Made by a program: the position numbers and the translations under genes. Positions 53,928 to 62,825 of a stretch of 64,000 nt of DNA are shown here, one piece after another. Under the pieces are notes generated by a model. That model saw only the letters and a program-made list of their open reading frames with translations, ran no database searches and was not told the DNA's origin. How positions within the stretch are numbered: position 1 is the first letter of the stretch; every line of letters begins with the position of its first letter. Location: positions 42,169-106,168 of the forward strand of contig WQUA01000002.1 in the NCBI GenBank assembly GCA_009786025.1, given 5' to 3'. The DNA is from Pseudomonadota bacterium (GTDB taxonomy: Bacteria > Pseudomonadota > Gammaproteobacteria > Burkholderiales > Casimicrobiaceae).

Positions 53928-55373
53928 ATGCATCTTCACATTCTCGGCATCTGCGGCACTTTCATGGGCGGCATTGCGGCGCTGGCGCAGCAGCAGGGGC
54001 ACACCGTCACCGGCTGCGATGCGCAAACGTATCCGCCGATGTCAACGCAGCTTGAAGCGCTCGGTATCGCGTTAACGTCCGGCTATGAGGTTGAACAACT
54101 CGATACAGTTGCTCGCGACGCCGACATTTTCGTGATCGGCAATGCCTTGTCGCGCGGCAACCCGCTGGTCGAAGCGATTCTCGAACGCAACCTGCCCTAC
54201 ACTTCCGGGCCGCAATGGCTGGCCGAGCAGGTGTTGCGCGCTGCCACTCCGCAGGGGCCGCGCCATGTGCTTGCCGTTGCCGGCACGCATGGCAAAACGA
54301 CGACCGCCTCGATGCTGGCCTGGATTCTCGATTGCGCCGGTTTGCAGCCCGGCTTTTTGATCGGCGGCGTGCCCGCCGGTTTTCAGGTGTCGGCGCGCTT
54401 GACCGACAGCTCCTTCTTCGTGATCGAGGCCGACGAATACGACACTGCTTTCTTCGACAAGCGATCGAAATTCGTTCACTATCGCCCGCGCACGGTGATT
54501 CTCAACAACCTCGAATTCGATCACGCCGACATCTTCGCCGACCTCGCCGCGATCGAGACCCAGTTCCATCATCTGGTGCGCACCGTGCCTTCGAGCGGGC
54601 GATTGATCGTCAACGCCGACAGCGAAGCATTACAGCGCGTTCTGACGCGAGGCGTGTGGAGTGGCGTCGAACACTTTGGTGGCGGTGAAGTGATGCCGTC
54701 GCCGGAGTGGAAACTTTCCGCTCCTGCCCCTCTCCCCCGCGGCGGGAGAGGGGAAAACCTGATCATCACCCCCGAAAACGCGCGCAAAACCTTGTCGCTG
54801 CCGCAACCCGGCGCGATGAACGCAATGAATGCATTGGCCGCGCTTGCTGCCGCACGCCATGTCGGCGTCGATGTCGATGTGGCGCTAGCCGCGCTGGCGT
54901 GTTTCCCGGGCGTGGCGCGGCGGCTGGAGTTGCGCGGGCAAGTTCGCGGCATCGCGGTTTACGACGATTTCGCGCACCACCCGACGGCGATTGCCGCTAC
55001 GCTAGAGGCTCTGCGTAGCCGTATTGGCAACGCCCGCCTTCTTGCCGTTCTTGAGCCGCGCTCAAACACGATGAAGCTCGGCACGATGAAAGCGGCGCTG
55101 CCCGACAGTCTGCGCGATGCCGATGCTGTTTACTGCTATGCCGCCAACCTCGGTTGGGACGCTGCTGCGGCGCTGACGCCGGTGGGCGAAAAAGCGCGAA
55201 CCTTCGATACGCTCCCCGCGTTGCTCGACGCGCTCGCTGCCGACGCCCGGACGGGTGACCACATCCTTATCATGAGCAACGGCGGTTTTGGCGACATCCA
55301 TCAAAAGCTGTTGGCGGCGCTGTCATTGCATAGTGACCGAGGCGCAACCCCGCTTGCCTCGCGAGGTGGGTAA
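53928..55373 (+). CDS. mpl: UDP-N-acetylmuramate:L-alanyl-gamma-D-glutamyl-meso-diaminopimelate ligase
   Basis: Mpl recycles murein by joining tripeptide from old peptidoglycan to UDP-MurNAc. The start is the ATG at 53928 (MHLHILGICGTFMGGIAALA), 481 residues. The Mur-ligase ATP site is VAGTHGKTTTASMLAW; FVIEADEYDTAFFDKRSKFV, NNLEFDHADIF and YDDFAHHPTAI follow. About 12 residues APAPLPRGGRGEN (bases ~54720-54760) are a translated R1 palindrome inserted between the central and C-terminal domains. The tail SDRGATPLASRGG may also be repeat-derived. Confidence 0.97.
   Translation: MHLHILGICGTFMGGIAALAQQQGHTVTGCDAQTYPPMSTQLEALGIALTSGYEVEQLDTVARDADIFVIGNALSRGNPLVEAILERNLPYTSGPQWLAEQVLRAATPQGPRHVLAVAGTHGKTTTASMLAWILDCAGLQPGFLIGGVPAGFQVSARLTDSSFFVIEADEYDTAFFDKRSKFVHYRPRTVILNNLEFDHADIFADLAAIETQFHHLVRTVPSSGRLIVNADSEALQRVLTRGVWSGVEHFGGGEVMPSPEWKLSAPAPLPRGGRGENLIITPENARKTLSLPQPGAMNAMNALAALAAARHVGVDVDVALAALACFPGVARRLELRGQVRGIAVYDDFAHHPTAIAATLEALRSRIGNARLLAVLEPRSNTMKLGTMKAALPDSLRDADAVYCYAANLGWDAAAALTPVGEKARTFDTLPALLDALAADARTGDHILIMSNGGFGDIHQKLLAALSLHSDRGATPLASRGG
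54722..54758. repeat. R1 palindromic repeat inserted in frame in mpl
   Basis: CCCCTCTCCC-CCGCGGC-GGGAGAGGGG is a 10-bp stem hairpin. It encodes PLPRGGRG within an otherwise conserved enzyme. Confidence 0.85.
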
Positions 55374-55558
55374 AAACGCGACCATGACGGCTTTGGCAGA
55401 ACGCCCGTCAAAAGAAGGACGGCGATGGCATTTTTACGTGTTGCGGAAAGGGGAATCGGTTAAAATTCGCTGTCTGTAACTGTTTTTATAAAGGGCTTTT
55501 CCCGGCGTCTGTGAGAGCAGTTGCGGTTTCAGGGGGGGTGTGAGGAGCGTAATCCGCC

Positions 55559-56311
55559 ATGGCGTGGCCTGAATTTTCTTTTCGTCGCTGGAGCGCTTGG
55601 GCGCCCGCAATGACCGATGCCGAGACTTGGCAGGCTTGGGCGCGCGAAGGAACATCGCTTGTCGCCAGTGAAGAAACGGCGCCGGTAAAAGCGATGCCGC
55701 CGCTGCTCCGGCGACGGGCGCAACCATTGGGTCGCGCCGCGCTGGAGGTGTTATATGCGCCGACGTTGGCTTACGCCGATCAACCGATCGTTTTTTGCAG
55801 TCGCCAAGGGGAAATCGGTCGCGCGGCGGCTCTTTTACAAGAGCTGGCGGCAAAAGGTCAGGCTTCGCCGCAAGAATTCAGCATGTCGGTGCATAACGCC
55901 ATTCCGGGACTTTTTTTAATTGCGCAGCGATGTCGGGCGTCGGCCATTGTGCTGGCCTCGGAAAACCAACTGATGTTTTCCGGCATTGTCGAAGCGTTGG
56001 CCCAGCTTACCGAAGGCGCGCCGTCTGTGATTTTGCTGTTTTGCGATGCGCCGCTGCCGGCGCTGTTTCGTTCTTTTTGCATCACTGAGCCGGCGTGCTT
56101 CGCCTTCGCGCTCGAGATGACGAAGGGAAAGGACTATCGCCTCGCCCATACCGGGGCGGCGCCTTCTACGGTAACCGCGCCCGCGCCGGAACCCGTTTCC
56201 GCGCTGCCGCTGCTACGCTTCGTTCTCGACGAAACGCAAGGCGTCTTGCCGTTGACCGGAGCGGCGGACTGGCAATTGTTGCGTCTTGAGTCGGAGGTCG
56301 GCCATGCCTGA
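55559..56311 (+). CDS. Beta-ketoacyl-synthase-like chain-length factor (aryl-polyene type)
   Basis: A 250-residue protein of the 'beta-ketoacyl synthase N-terminal-like' family that opens many aryl-polyene clusters. Landmarks are FRRWSAWAPAMTDAETW, MPPLLRRRAQPLGRAALEVL, FCSRQGEIGRAAALLQELA and FSMSVHNAIPGLFLIAQ. It lacks the catalytic Cys-His-His of an active synthase, as chain-length factors do, and would pair with a ketosynthase encoded beyond the right edge. GAGGAG lies upstream of the ATG. It overlaps the next gene by 8 bases. Confidence 0.88.
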   Translation: MAWPEFSFRRWSAWAPAMTDAETWQAWAREGTSLVASEETAPVKAMPPLLRRRAQPLGRAALEVLYAPTLAYADQPIVFCSRQGEIGRAAALLQELAAKGQASPQEFSMSVHNAIPGLFLIAQRCRASAIVLASENQLMFSGIVEALAQLTEGAPSVILLFCDAPLPALFRSFCITEPACFAFALEMTKGKDYRLAHTGAAPSTVTAPAPEPVSALPLLRFVLDETQGVLPLTGAADWQLLRLESEVGHA

Positions 56312-57146
56312 GCGCTTGTTGTCGATGACCGCGCCGGCGCGCGTAGAAGAGGGGCGACGCTTTTCGCTGGAGCGGTACTGGCGTATCGCGGCAACGGGGT
56401 TTTGCTTTATTTTGTTCGGGCTTTACGGGGTGCTCATCTCATGCCTGGTGTTTCCGTTGTTGTGGCTGCTGGTGTGGCCGCGGTCGCGTCGCCAGAGGTG
56501 GGCGCGCGATGTGGTGCACTGGGCGCTTCGGTTTTTTTGCTATGTCATGACGACGGTCGGCGCGATCAGCTACGAAGTACACGGCCGAGAAAAGCTGCAA
56601 CGTCGCGGCCTGCTGGTGATCGCCAACCACCCATCGTTGATCGACGTGGTGCTGTTGATGTCGCTGTTGCGCCAACCCGACTGTGTCGTCAAAGCGGCGG
56701 CTTGGCGCAATCCGTTTATGCTTGGCCCCGTGTCGTTGTGCGGATTCATCCGCAACCAGGATGGCCCGCAACTGATCGACGACTGCATCGCATCGGTGCG
56801 GCGCGGCAGCAATCTGATCATTTTCCCGGAAGGCACCCGCACTCGGATAGAGGGGTTGCTTCAGCGACGGGTCAATCCCTTGCAGCGCGGTGTGGCCAAT
56901 ATTGCGGTGCGCGGGCAGTTGCCGGTGACGCCGGTGGTCATCACCGTGACGGAGCCGATGTTGACCAAGCAGCAGTCCTGGTATCAAGCGCCATTGCGGC
57001 GACCGCATTTTGTGTTGACTGTGTATGATGATTTGACGCCGACGTGTGCGGGCAACACCCCGCCGGCGGTGGCGTCGCGCGCCTTGACAGAGGCGCTTTC
57101 CGATTTTTTTAACCAAGAGCTGAAAAAAGATGTCCGCCCTGATTGA
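56304..57146 (+). CDS. PlsC-type lysophospholipid acyltransferase of the polyene cluster
   Basis: A 280-residue membrane-associated acyltransferase from the ATG at 56304 with GGAGG upstream. It has one or two N-terminal helices (about 27-60). The HX4D motif is NHPSLIDVVLL, the substrate motif FPEGTRTR, and a later motif VTPVVITVTEP. In aryl-polyene clusters such enzymes help attach the polyene to its lipid anchor. Overlaps both neighbours. Confidence 0.9.
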   Translation: MPERLLSMTAPARVEEGRRFSLERYWRIAATGFCFILFGLYGVLISCLVFPLLWLLVWPRSRRQRWARDVVHWALRFFCYVMTTVGAISYEVHGREKLQRRGLLVIANHPSLIDVVLLMSLLRQPDCVVKAAAWRNPFMLGPVSLCGFIRNQDGPQLIDDCIASVRRGSNLIIFPEGTRTRIEGLLQRRVNPLQRGVANIAVRGQLPVTPVVITVTEPMLTKQQSWYQAPLRRPHFVLTVYDDLTPTCAGNTPPAVASRALTEALSDFFNQELKKDVRPD

Positions 57147-57390
57147 TGAAATTAAAACCCTGATTATCGAAACGCTGAACCTGGAAGATGTTACCGTCGC
57201 CGACATCGACGACGATGCGCCGCTGTTCGGCGAAGGACTCGGCCTCGATTCAATTGACGCGCTGGAGCTTGGCGTTGCCTTACACAATAATTATGGCCTG
57301 ACATTGTCGGCAGAAGCGGAAGAGGCAAAACAACATTTTGCCTCGGTTCGCCATCTTGCCGCCTACATCGAGGCTCATCGCAACCGTTGA
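57130..57390 (+). CDS. Acyl carrier protein 1 of the polyene cluster
   Basis: An 86-residue ACP. The phosphopantetheine serine is in GLGLDSIDALELGVAL. It is acidic, with four helices. It overlaps the acyltransferase gene by 17 bases. Two different ACPs in tandem are typical of aryl-polyene synthesis. Confidence 0.95.
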   Translation: MSALIDEIKTLIIETLNLEDVTVADIDDDAPLFGEGLGLDSIDALELGVALHNNYGLTLSAEAEEAKQHFASVRHLAAYIEAHRNR

Positions 57391-57406
57391 TCTTCAAGGA
57401 AACGCA

Positions 57407-57667
57407 ATGTCTTCGACCATGTCCAAAGAAGAAATCCTCGACTGGATGCGCAAAGTTTTACAGGAGCAGTTCGAGATTCCTGCCGCGCGCGTAACGCGGG
57501 AGGCAAACCTGTATCAAGACCTCGACATCGACAGCATTGATGCGGTCGATCTGTTGATCAAACTGAAGCAATTGACGGGCAAGCCGATCTCGCCTGAGGT
57601 GTTTAAACAAGTGCGCACCGTCGGCGATGTGGTGGATGCTGTCCACGCGCACTTGCAAGAAAGCTGA
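57407..57667 (+). CDS. Acyl carrier protein 2 of the polyene cluster
   Basis: An 86-residue ACP from the ATG at 57407 with AAGGAAA upstream. The phosphopantetheine serine lies in DLDIDSIDAVDLLIKL. It differs from the first ACP in sequence, so the two probably serve different steps (initiation versus elongation, inferred). Confidence 0.95.
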   Translation: MSSTMSKEEILDWMRKVLQEQFEIPAARVTREANLYQDLDIDSIDAVDLLIKLKQLTGKPISPEVFKQVRTVGDVVDAVHAHLQES

Positions 57668-57694
57668 CCACCGGCACACCACGGAGCTTTGCTG

Positions 57695-58252
57695 ATGCCG
57701 ACGTTTGTCGTTCCGCTGCTCGGGGTTGCCTTGCCGTTGTTTTTCTGGTGGTGTTATTGGCAGGGGTGGCCCTTCTGGCTGGGCGGTTTTCTACTGCTGC
57801 CGCTGGCGTGGCGGCGGCACGGCATCGGCAGTGTGCTTGGTTGGCTGGGGCCGTGCGCAGCGTTGCTCGGCGTAGCGGCATTGCTGCTGCGTTCATCGAT
57901 GTCGTTGCTTTATTATCCGGTGCTGGTCAACGCAGTGTTTCTGCTGGCGTTCGCAACGAGTCTTTTTCAGTCGCAAACGCTGGTCGAACGGCTGGCGCGC
58001 CGACTCGATCCCGAATTGCCGCCCGAGGGTGTTCGTTATACCCGAAAGGTCACGTTCGCCTGGTGCATCTTCTTCATTGTCAACGGAGGTGTCGCCTGGT
58101 GGACAACGACGCAACCGATGATCGTCTGGACGCTTTATAACGGCTTGATCGCCTACGTAGCGATGGGCGTGATGTTCGGCAGCGAATGGCTGATTCGCCG
58201 CCGTGTGATGCGTCGCTTTTCCCCAATCCCCCCAACGGTGCCCCATGAGTGA
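57695..58252 (+). CDS. COG4648-type membrane protein of the polyene cluster
   Basis: A 185-residue polytopic protein with about five to six helices (PLLGVALPLFFWWCYWQGWP, LGPCAALLGVAALLL, FAWCIFFIVNGGVAWWTT). This conserved membrane family sits between the ACPs and the ligase in aryl-polyene clusters. Function unknown. It overlaps the ligase gene by 8 bases. Confidence 0.85.
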   Translation: MPTFVVPLLGVALPLFFWWCYWQGWPFWLGGFLLLPLAWRRHGIGSVLGWLGPCAALLGVAALLLRSSMSLLYYPVLVNAVFLLAFATSLFQSQTLVERLARRLDPELPPEGVRYTRKVTFAWCIFFIVNGGVAWWTTTQPMIVWTLYNGLIAYVAMGVMFGSEWLIRRRVMRRFSPIPPTVPHE

Positions 58253-59954
58253 TGCGCTACAGGCAATCTTGCCGCCGCTGCTGCTGTCGGCGCCGGCGGA
58301 CGGCGTCGTCTTTTATCGAAAGACAGAGCCGATAACGTACGCGACGTTTCGCGCCGATCTCGTCGCTGCCCGGCAGGCGCTGATGAAGCTCAACGCGCCG
58401 GAAATCGTGTTGTACGACGCCGATGCTTATGCGTTCGCTGTCTGGCTGCTCGCTTGTTGGCAGAACGGCCAAACCGCTTTGTTGGTGGCGGAAGATTTGC
58501 CGGCAACGCGCACAGCTCTTCCGTTTCCCTGGGTTGGGCGTTGCGAGGGCAGCGCTCTGCCCGACTGGTTCGGCGCGGCGGGCGGCACAAGCGCGTTTCC
58601 CGGCTCACCGCCGCAGTTCGATTGTGCTGGCCTGGTGGTTTTTACCTCCGGCTCCAGCGGTGCGCCGAATCGTATTTTCAAAACGCCGACGCAGTTGTAC
58701 CGCGAAGCAGTGTTGCTACAACAAATTTTCGGTAAAGACGTGCCTCCTGAAACCCGTTTTGTCGGCACCGTACCGCATCAGCACATGTTCGGATTGCCGT
58801 TCCGGCTGATGTGGCCACTATGGGCCGGTTATCCGATCATCAGCGAAGTCTACCGTTATCCGGAAGAGCTGTTGCGTCTGGAACCAGGCCAGCATGTGCT
58901 GATCAGCAGCCCGGCGACGTTGAAACGCCTGGCGCAACTGGATGCCTTTTTTTCGCCAGCCACTTTTCTGGCGGCATTTTCTGCGGGAAGCCCGTTGCAC
59001 GACAGCGTTGCCGCTGTCTGTGCGTCGCGGTTGGCGACCTCACGAGTGGTCGAAATCTACGGCAGCACCGAAGCGGGCAGCATCATGCACCGCATTGCTC
59101 CCGGCGGCATCTGGCGGGAACACCCGGGCGTCACGCTGGCACTCGATGAACACGGCTGTCTTAAATTACGCTCGCCGCTCTTGGCCGACGAAGACTGGTT
59201 TTTCACGCAGGATACCGCCGTACGCGACGACAACGGTTGGCGGTTGACCGGTCGCGCCGATCGCGTCGCCAAGATTGAAGGACGACGCGTGGCATTGGAT
59301 GCGATTGAAACGGCGTTGCTGGCGTTACCCGAAGTGGCCGAAGCGCGCACGGCGGCGCTGTACGGGGAGCGCGACGAAATTGTTGCCGCCGTGGTGTTGA
59401 GCGACAGCGGCCGCGCGCAACTGCAAGCAGTGGGCAAGACCCGTTTCGATCGTTGGTTGCGGCAAGGCTTGTCGGCGTCGCTTGAGCGTATCGCCATCCC
59501 GCGTCGTTGGCGTTATTTGTCGTCGTTGCCCTGCAACGAAATGGGCAAAATTACCACCGCCGAGATCGTGCGCTCGCTCGAGCGCCAGGCATTGCCGCCG
59601 TTCACGGTTGCTGCGCGAGGGGAACAAGAGGTGGTGTTGACGCTGGCGCTGTGCGACTGTGTGCAGGCGTTCACCGGGCATTTTCCGCAGCTGCCGATTT
59701 TGCCCGGCGTCGCTCAAATCGATTGGGCGCTACGGTTGGCGCAACGATACTTTCCTGTCGAAGGGCGTTTCTCCGGTTTCCGGCAGCTCAGGTTCCAGCG
59801 TATTTTGTCACCCGACGACAAAGTATCGCTGACGCTTCGTTTTTCCCCGGAGAAAAAAGAGGTGCATTTCATCTATGCTTCGGCGCATGGGGTGCATTCG
59901 CAGGGGCGCGCGTTGTTTACTCACCCTGCCATCGTGCCGAATAACGCACCATGA
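58245..59954 (+). CDS. AMP-ligase fused to a hotdog dehydratase (polyene cluster)
   Basis: A 569-residue two-domain protein. Residues 1 to ~450 form an acyl-adenylating enzyme with VVFTSGSSGAPNRIFKTPTQ (ATP loop), GSTEAGSIMHR and LTGRADRVAKIEGRRVAL; it should activate an aryl or acyl starter for an ACP. Residues ~465-569 are a FabA/FabZ-type hotdog domain, FTGHFPQLPILPGVAQIDWA, with a dehydratase-like His. Such domains resemble the ApeI dehydratase of the E. coli pathway; here it is fused. It overlaps the glycosyltransferase start by 4 bases. Confidence 0.9.
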   Translation: MSDALQAILPPLLLSAPADGVVFYRKTEPITYATFRADLVAARQALMKLNAPEIVLYDADAYAFAVWLLACWQNGQTALLVAEDLPATRTALPFPWVGRCEGSALPDWFGAAGGTSAFPGSPPQFDCAGLVVFTSGSSGAPNRIFKTPTQLYREAVLLQQIFGKDVPPETRFVGTVPHQHMFGLPFRLMWPLWAGYPIISEVYRYPEELLRLEPGQHVLISSPATLKRLAQLDAFFSPATFLAAFSAGSPLHDSVAAVCASRLATSRVVEIYGSTEAGSIMHRIAPGGIWREHPGVTLALDEHGCLKLRSPLLADEDWFFTQDTAVRDDNGWRLTGRADRVAKIEGRRVALDAIETALLALPEVAEARTAALYGERDEIVAAVVLSDSGRAQLQAVGKTRFDRWLRQGLSASLERIAIPRRWRYLSSLPCNEMGKITTAEIVRSLERQALPPFTVAARGEQEVVLTLALCDCVQAFTGHFPQLPILPGVAQIDWALRLAQRYFPVEGRFSGFRQLRFQRILSPDDKVSLTLRFSPEKKEVHFIYASAHGVHSQGRALFTHPAIVPNNAP

Positions 59955-60709
59955 AACCCGCTGCGTCTGCGCCGGTTGCCCTTGTGCCGGTCTATAACCA
60001 CGCTGCCACCGTCGGCGCCGTGGTGCAAACGCTGCATGATTTAGCGTTGCCGGTGATTCTGATCGACGATGGCTCCGACGCCGAATGCGCGGCGGCGCTC
60101 GATAAGCTGGCTTCTGTGCCGACAACTTCATTGCTGCGGCTGCCGGTGAACGGAGGCAAAGGCGGCGCCGTCATCGCCGGTTTGCGTGCGGCGCACGCGA
60201 AGGGGTACAGCCACGCATTGCAACTGGATGCTGACGGGCAACACGATGCTGCGGCGTTACCGGCGTTTCTCGATGCGATGCGCGATGCGCCGCAGGCGGT
60301 GATCGTGGGGTTCCCGCGTTACGACAGCAGCGTTCCGGTTGGTCGGCTGTTAGGTCGTTATGTGACGCACCTCTGGGTCTGGATCAATACCTTGTCGTTT
60401 CGCATTCGGGACTCGATGTGCGGGCTGCGGATTTATCCGCTCGCTGCGACGTTGCCGGTGCTCGATGCGATGCCGTCACAGAGCCGGATGGAATTCGACA
60501 CCGAAATTCTGGTACGTCTTGATTGGGCGGGCGCGCCGATAAAAAACCTGCCGGTTTACGTGCATTATCCGGCGAATGGCGTGTCGCATTTCCGGATCGG
60601 GCGCGACAACGTGCGTATCAGCTGGATGCACACCCGCTTGTTTTTTGGAATGTTGTGGCGGATGCCGAAGTTGATCGCTCGCCATTTCCTTGCCTCGGAG
60701 CGACGCTGA
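59951..60709 (+). CDS. GT2-family glycosyltransferase of the polyene cluster
   Basis: A 252-residue GT-A glycosyltransferase. ALVPVYNHAATVGAV and VILIDDGSD start the nucleotide-sugar site; LQLDADGQHD holds the DxD metal motif. DSMCGLRIYPL and QSRMEFDTEILVRLDWAGAP are typical of the dolichol-phosphate-mannose-synthase-like branch. Probably modifies the polyene head or its lipid anchor. Its TGA overlaps the next ATG by one base (TGATG). Confidence 0.93.
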   Translation: MKPAASAPVALVPVYNHAATVGAVVQTLHDLALPVILIDDGSDAECAAALDKLASVPTTSLLRLPVNGGKGGAVIAGLRAAHAKGYSHALQLDADGQHDAAALPAFLDAMRDAPQAVIVGFPRYDSSVPVGRLLGRYVTHLWVWINTLSFRIRDSMCGLRIYPLAATLPVLDAMPSQSRMEFDTEILVRLDWAGAPIKNLPVYVHYPANGVSHFRIGRDNVRISWMHTRLFFGMLWRMPKLIARHFLASERR

Positions 60710-61728
60710 TGCATTGGGCGCAAATGCAGGAAGCGGGCGGTTTGGCAGGAATGCGTTTTTTGCTGCGCGTTTATCGCATATTCGGGCGATGGCCGTTTCG
60801 TTTTTTGTTGTTCTTCGTTTTGCTGTGGTTTTACGCACGAAGGCGCATTGCCCGCGAAGCGTCGCGCGAGTATTTGCAACGGCTGTATGCTTTCAGCGGC
60901 GGTGTTACGCCGATGCCGACGCGGCGAAACACCTTTCGACATTTTCTGGCGTACTCCGAAATCCTGCTCGATAAACTGCTGGCGACAAGCGCGACCGATT
61001 TGTCGGTTCCTTTCCATAGAGACGGCGTGGAATACGTTCAGCCGATACTCGAACAAAAGCGAGGTGCGATTTTTGTTTCCGCTCATTTCGGCAACATCGA
61101 ACTGTGTCGTAAATTGACGGAGCGTTATATCGGCGTACGCATGACCGTTCTCGCTCATAAAAAAAACTCTGCTCGCTTCAATCGGCTGTTGAAAGAGCTT
61201 GATCCTGGCTACGACATTGATTTGATCCGGGCGGACGAGATCGGCATCGACACCGCCATTGCGTTGGCGCAACGAATTGAAGACGGCGGTTTCATCGTTA
61301 TCCTCGGCGACCGCGTGCCGGTAGACAGCGCTGCCACTGTGCAGGTTCCGTTTCTGGGGAAGGGCACCCGTTTTCCGATTAGTCCCTATGTGCTTGCTGC
61401 GACACTGCAATGCCCGCTGTTTGCTGTTTTCGGCGTTCGCCGCCACGACGGTTTCGCCATCACACTGCGGCAGATCGCCGAATCGATTATCCTGCCGCGT
61501 CGCAACCGGGAAGCGGTTATCGTTCCTTACGCCGCCGCGTTCGCCAAGCTGCTGGAGGAAGAGTGCCTGAAAGCGCCCTTCCAGTGGTCCAATTTTTTTC
61601 CGTTCTGGGCGTCGTCGGCGCCTACCGGGGAGGAACGCCCCTTCCTTCGAGAGAGCGGCCGGGGTGGGGCTCCTGCCCCCTCTTCCCTAACCTCTCCCCT
61701 CGCAAGGGGAGAGGGAGATAAAATGTAG
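60709..61728 (+). CDS. LpxL/HtrB-like lipid acyltransferase of the polyene cluster
   Basis: A 339-residue membrane acyltransferase starting at the ATG at 60709 (MHWAQMQEAGGLAGMRF). One N-terminal helix (about 24-43, FRFLLFFVLLWFYARRR) and the HX4E motif SAHFGNIEL fit lipid-A-type late acyltransferases. The last ~36 residues, from SAPTGEERPFLRESGRGG to LARGEGDKM, are translated R1 repeat and are not family sequence. No aromatic-amino-acid ammonia-lyase gene lies beside it, unlike many aryl-polyene clusters. Confidence 0.92.
   Translation: MHWAQMQEAGGLAGMRFLLRVYRIFGRWPFRFLLFFVLLWFYARRRIAREASREYLQRLYAFSGGVTPMPTRRNTFRHFLAYSEILLDKLLATSATDLSVPFHRDGVEYVQPILEQKRGAIFVSAHFGNIELCRKLTERYIGVRMTVLAHKKNSARFNRLLKELDPGYDIDLIRADEIGIDTAIALAQRIEDGGFIVILGDRVPVDSAATVQVPFLGKGTRFPISPYVLAATLQCPLFAVFGVRRHDGFAITLRQIAESIILPRRNREAVIVPYAAAFAKLLEEECLKAPFQWSNFFPFWASSAPTGEERPFLRESGRGGAPAPSSLTSPLARGEGDKM
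61650..61718. repeat. R1 palindromic repeat at the 3' end of the acyltransferase gene
   Basis: CTCTCCCCT-CGC-AAGGGGAGAG with an upstream GC-rich copy. It encodes the non-conserved C-terminal tail of the acyltransferase. Confidence 0.8.
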
Positions 61729-61785
61729 CGCACCTTCACAGGAAGGCAGCCGCTTGAACTCAAACCGACCCAAGGAGACTCGCAG

Positions 61786-62196
61786 ATGTCGCTGACCGCT
61801 CGCATGGACTGGACCGTCCCTTTTCATGACCTTGACCCGATGGAGGTGTGCTGGCACGGAAACTATGTCCAGTATTTCGAGATCGTGCGCACAGCGCTGT
61901 TACAGCGCATTGATTATGATCACCCACAAATGCGCGCGTCCGGTTACGCCTGGCCGGTCATTGAACTGTTCATTCGCTACGCGCAGCCGTTGACGTATCA
62001 GCAGCGCCTCCATCTCGATGCCCGTCTCGTCGAATGGGAAAACCGGCTGAAAATTGCCTACGAAATCCGTGACGCAACAACACAAAAACGGTTGACTTAC
62101 GGACATACGGTACAAGTTGCCGTCGATATTCAAACCCGCGAAATGTGCTTCGCCTGCCCTGATATACTGCGCGAAAAGTTAAAGAGCTACCTATGA
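61786..62196 (+). CDS. 4HBT-type acyl-CoA/ACP thioesterase of the polyene cluster
   Basis: A 136-residue hotdog thioesterase. VPFHDLDPMEVCWHGNYVQY contains the catalytic Asp region of the 4-hydroxybenzoyl-CoA thioesterase family. AAGGAG lies upstream of the ATG. It overlaps the LolA-like gene by 4 bases (ATGA). It probably releases or edits polyene chains. Confidence 0.93.
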   Translation: MSLTARMDWTVPFHDLDPMEVCWHGNYVQYFEIVRTALLQRIDYDHPQMRASGYAWPVIELFIRYAQPLTYQQRLHLDARLVEWENRLKIAYEIRDATTQKRLTYGHTVQVAVDIQTREMCFACPDILREKLKSYL

Positions 62197-62825
62197 AAAA
62201 CGTGATAAGCCCCCTGTTGCTTGCTTGCTTCGGCTTGTGCTGGCTTGTCCCTGCCCTTCCGGCGCAGGCGACCGATCTGGCCTTGCTGACGACGATTCAA
62301 TCCCGGCTGGCGATAGACACGGTGATTCGCGGCGATTTCACCCAGACCCGACAATTAAAAGGCATCAAAAAACCGCTGATCGCCAACGGCTCTTTCACCG
62401 TCGAGAAAACGCACGGCGTGCTGTGGCGCACGCTGAAACCGTTCCCGCAGACAACGCGAATCACTCAAGGCGAAATCCTCCAGAAAGACGGAGACCGCGT
62501 GTTGATGAACTTGCGCGCCGATCAGGAGCCGGCGGTCAACGCCATTAGTCGCGTCCTGTTTTCGCTGTTTGCGGGCGACCTGTCGGCGCTGGCCGAATAT
62601 TTCGAATATCAAGGTCAGCTTAACGGCAAAACCGGCTGGCAAGTGCATTTCACGCCGCGCGACGCTGGCTTGAAGGCGGTCATCGGCGCATTGTCGCTGG
62701 AGGGCGATAACGTCGTTCGTCAGGTCACGCTGACCAGCGCCGCCGGCGACATTACCCGCATCACCTTTTCCAATACCGTCACCGACTCCGCGTTGACTGC
62801 CGATGAACGCGCCCAGTTCGAGTAA
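62193..62825 (+). CDS. LolA-like outer-membrane lipid/lipoprotein carrier of the polyene cluster
   Basis: A 210-residue periplasmic protein with signal peptide (cleavage near ALPAQA, residue ~26). It has a LolA-like beta-sheet: RGDFTQTRQLKGIKKPLIAN, GSFTVEKTHGVLWRTLKPFP and TTRITQGEILQKDGD. In aryl-polyene clusters LolA-like proteins are thought to carry the lipid product across the periplasm. It overlaps the exporter gene by 23 bases. Confidence 0.92.
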   Translation: MKNVISPLLLACFGLCWLVPALPAQATDLALLTTIQSRLAIDTVIRGDFTQTRQLKGIKKPLIANGSFTVEKTHGVLWRTLKPFPQTTRITQGEILQKDGDRVLMNLRADQEPAVNAISRVLFSLFAGDLSALAEYFEYQGQLNGKTGWQVHFTPRDAGLKAVIGALSLEGDNVVRQVTLTSAAGDITRITFSNTVTDSALTADERAQFE

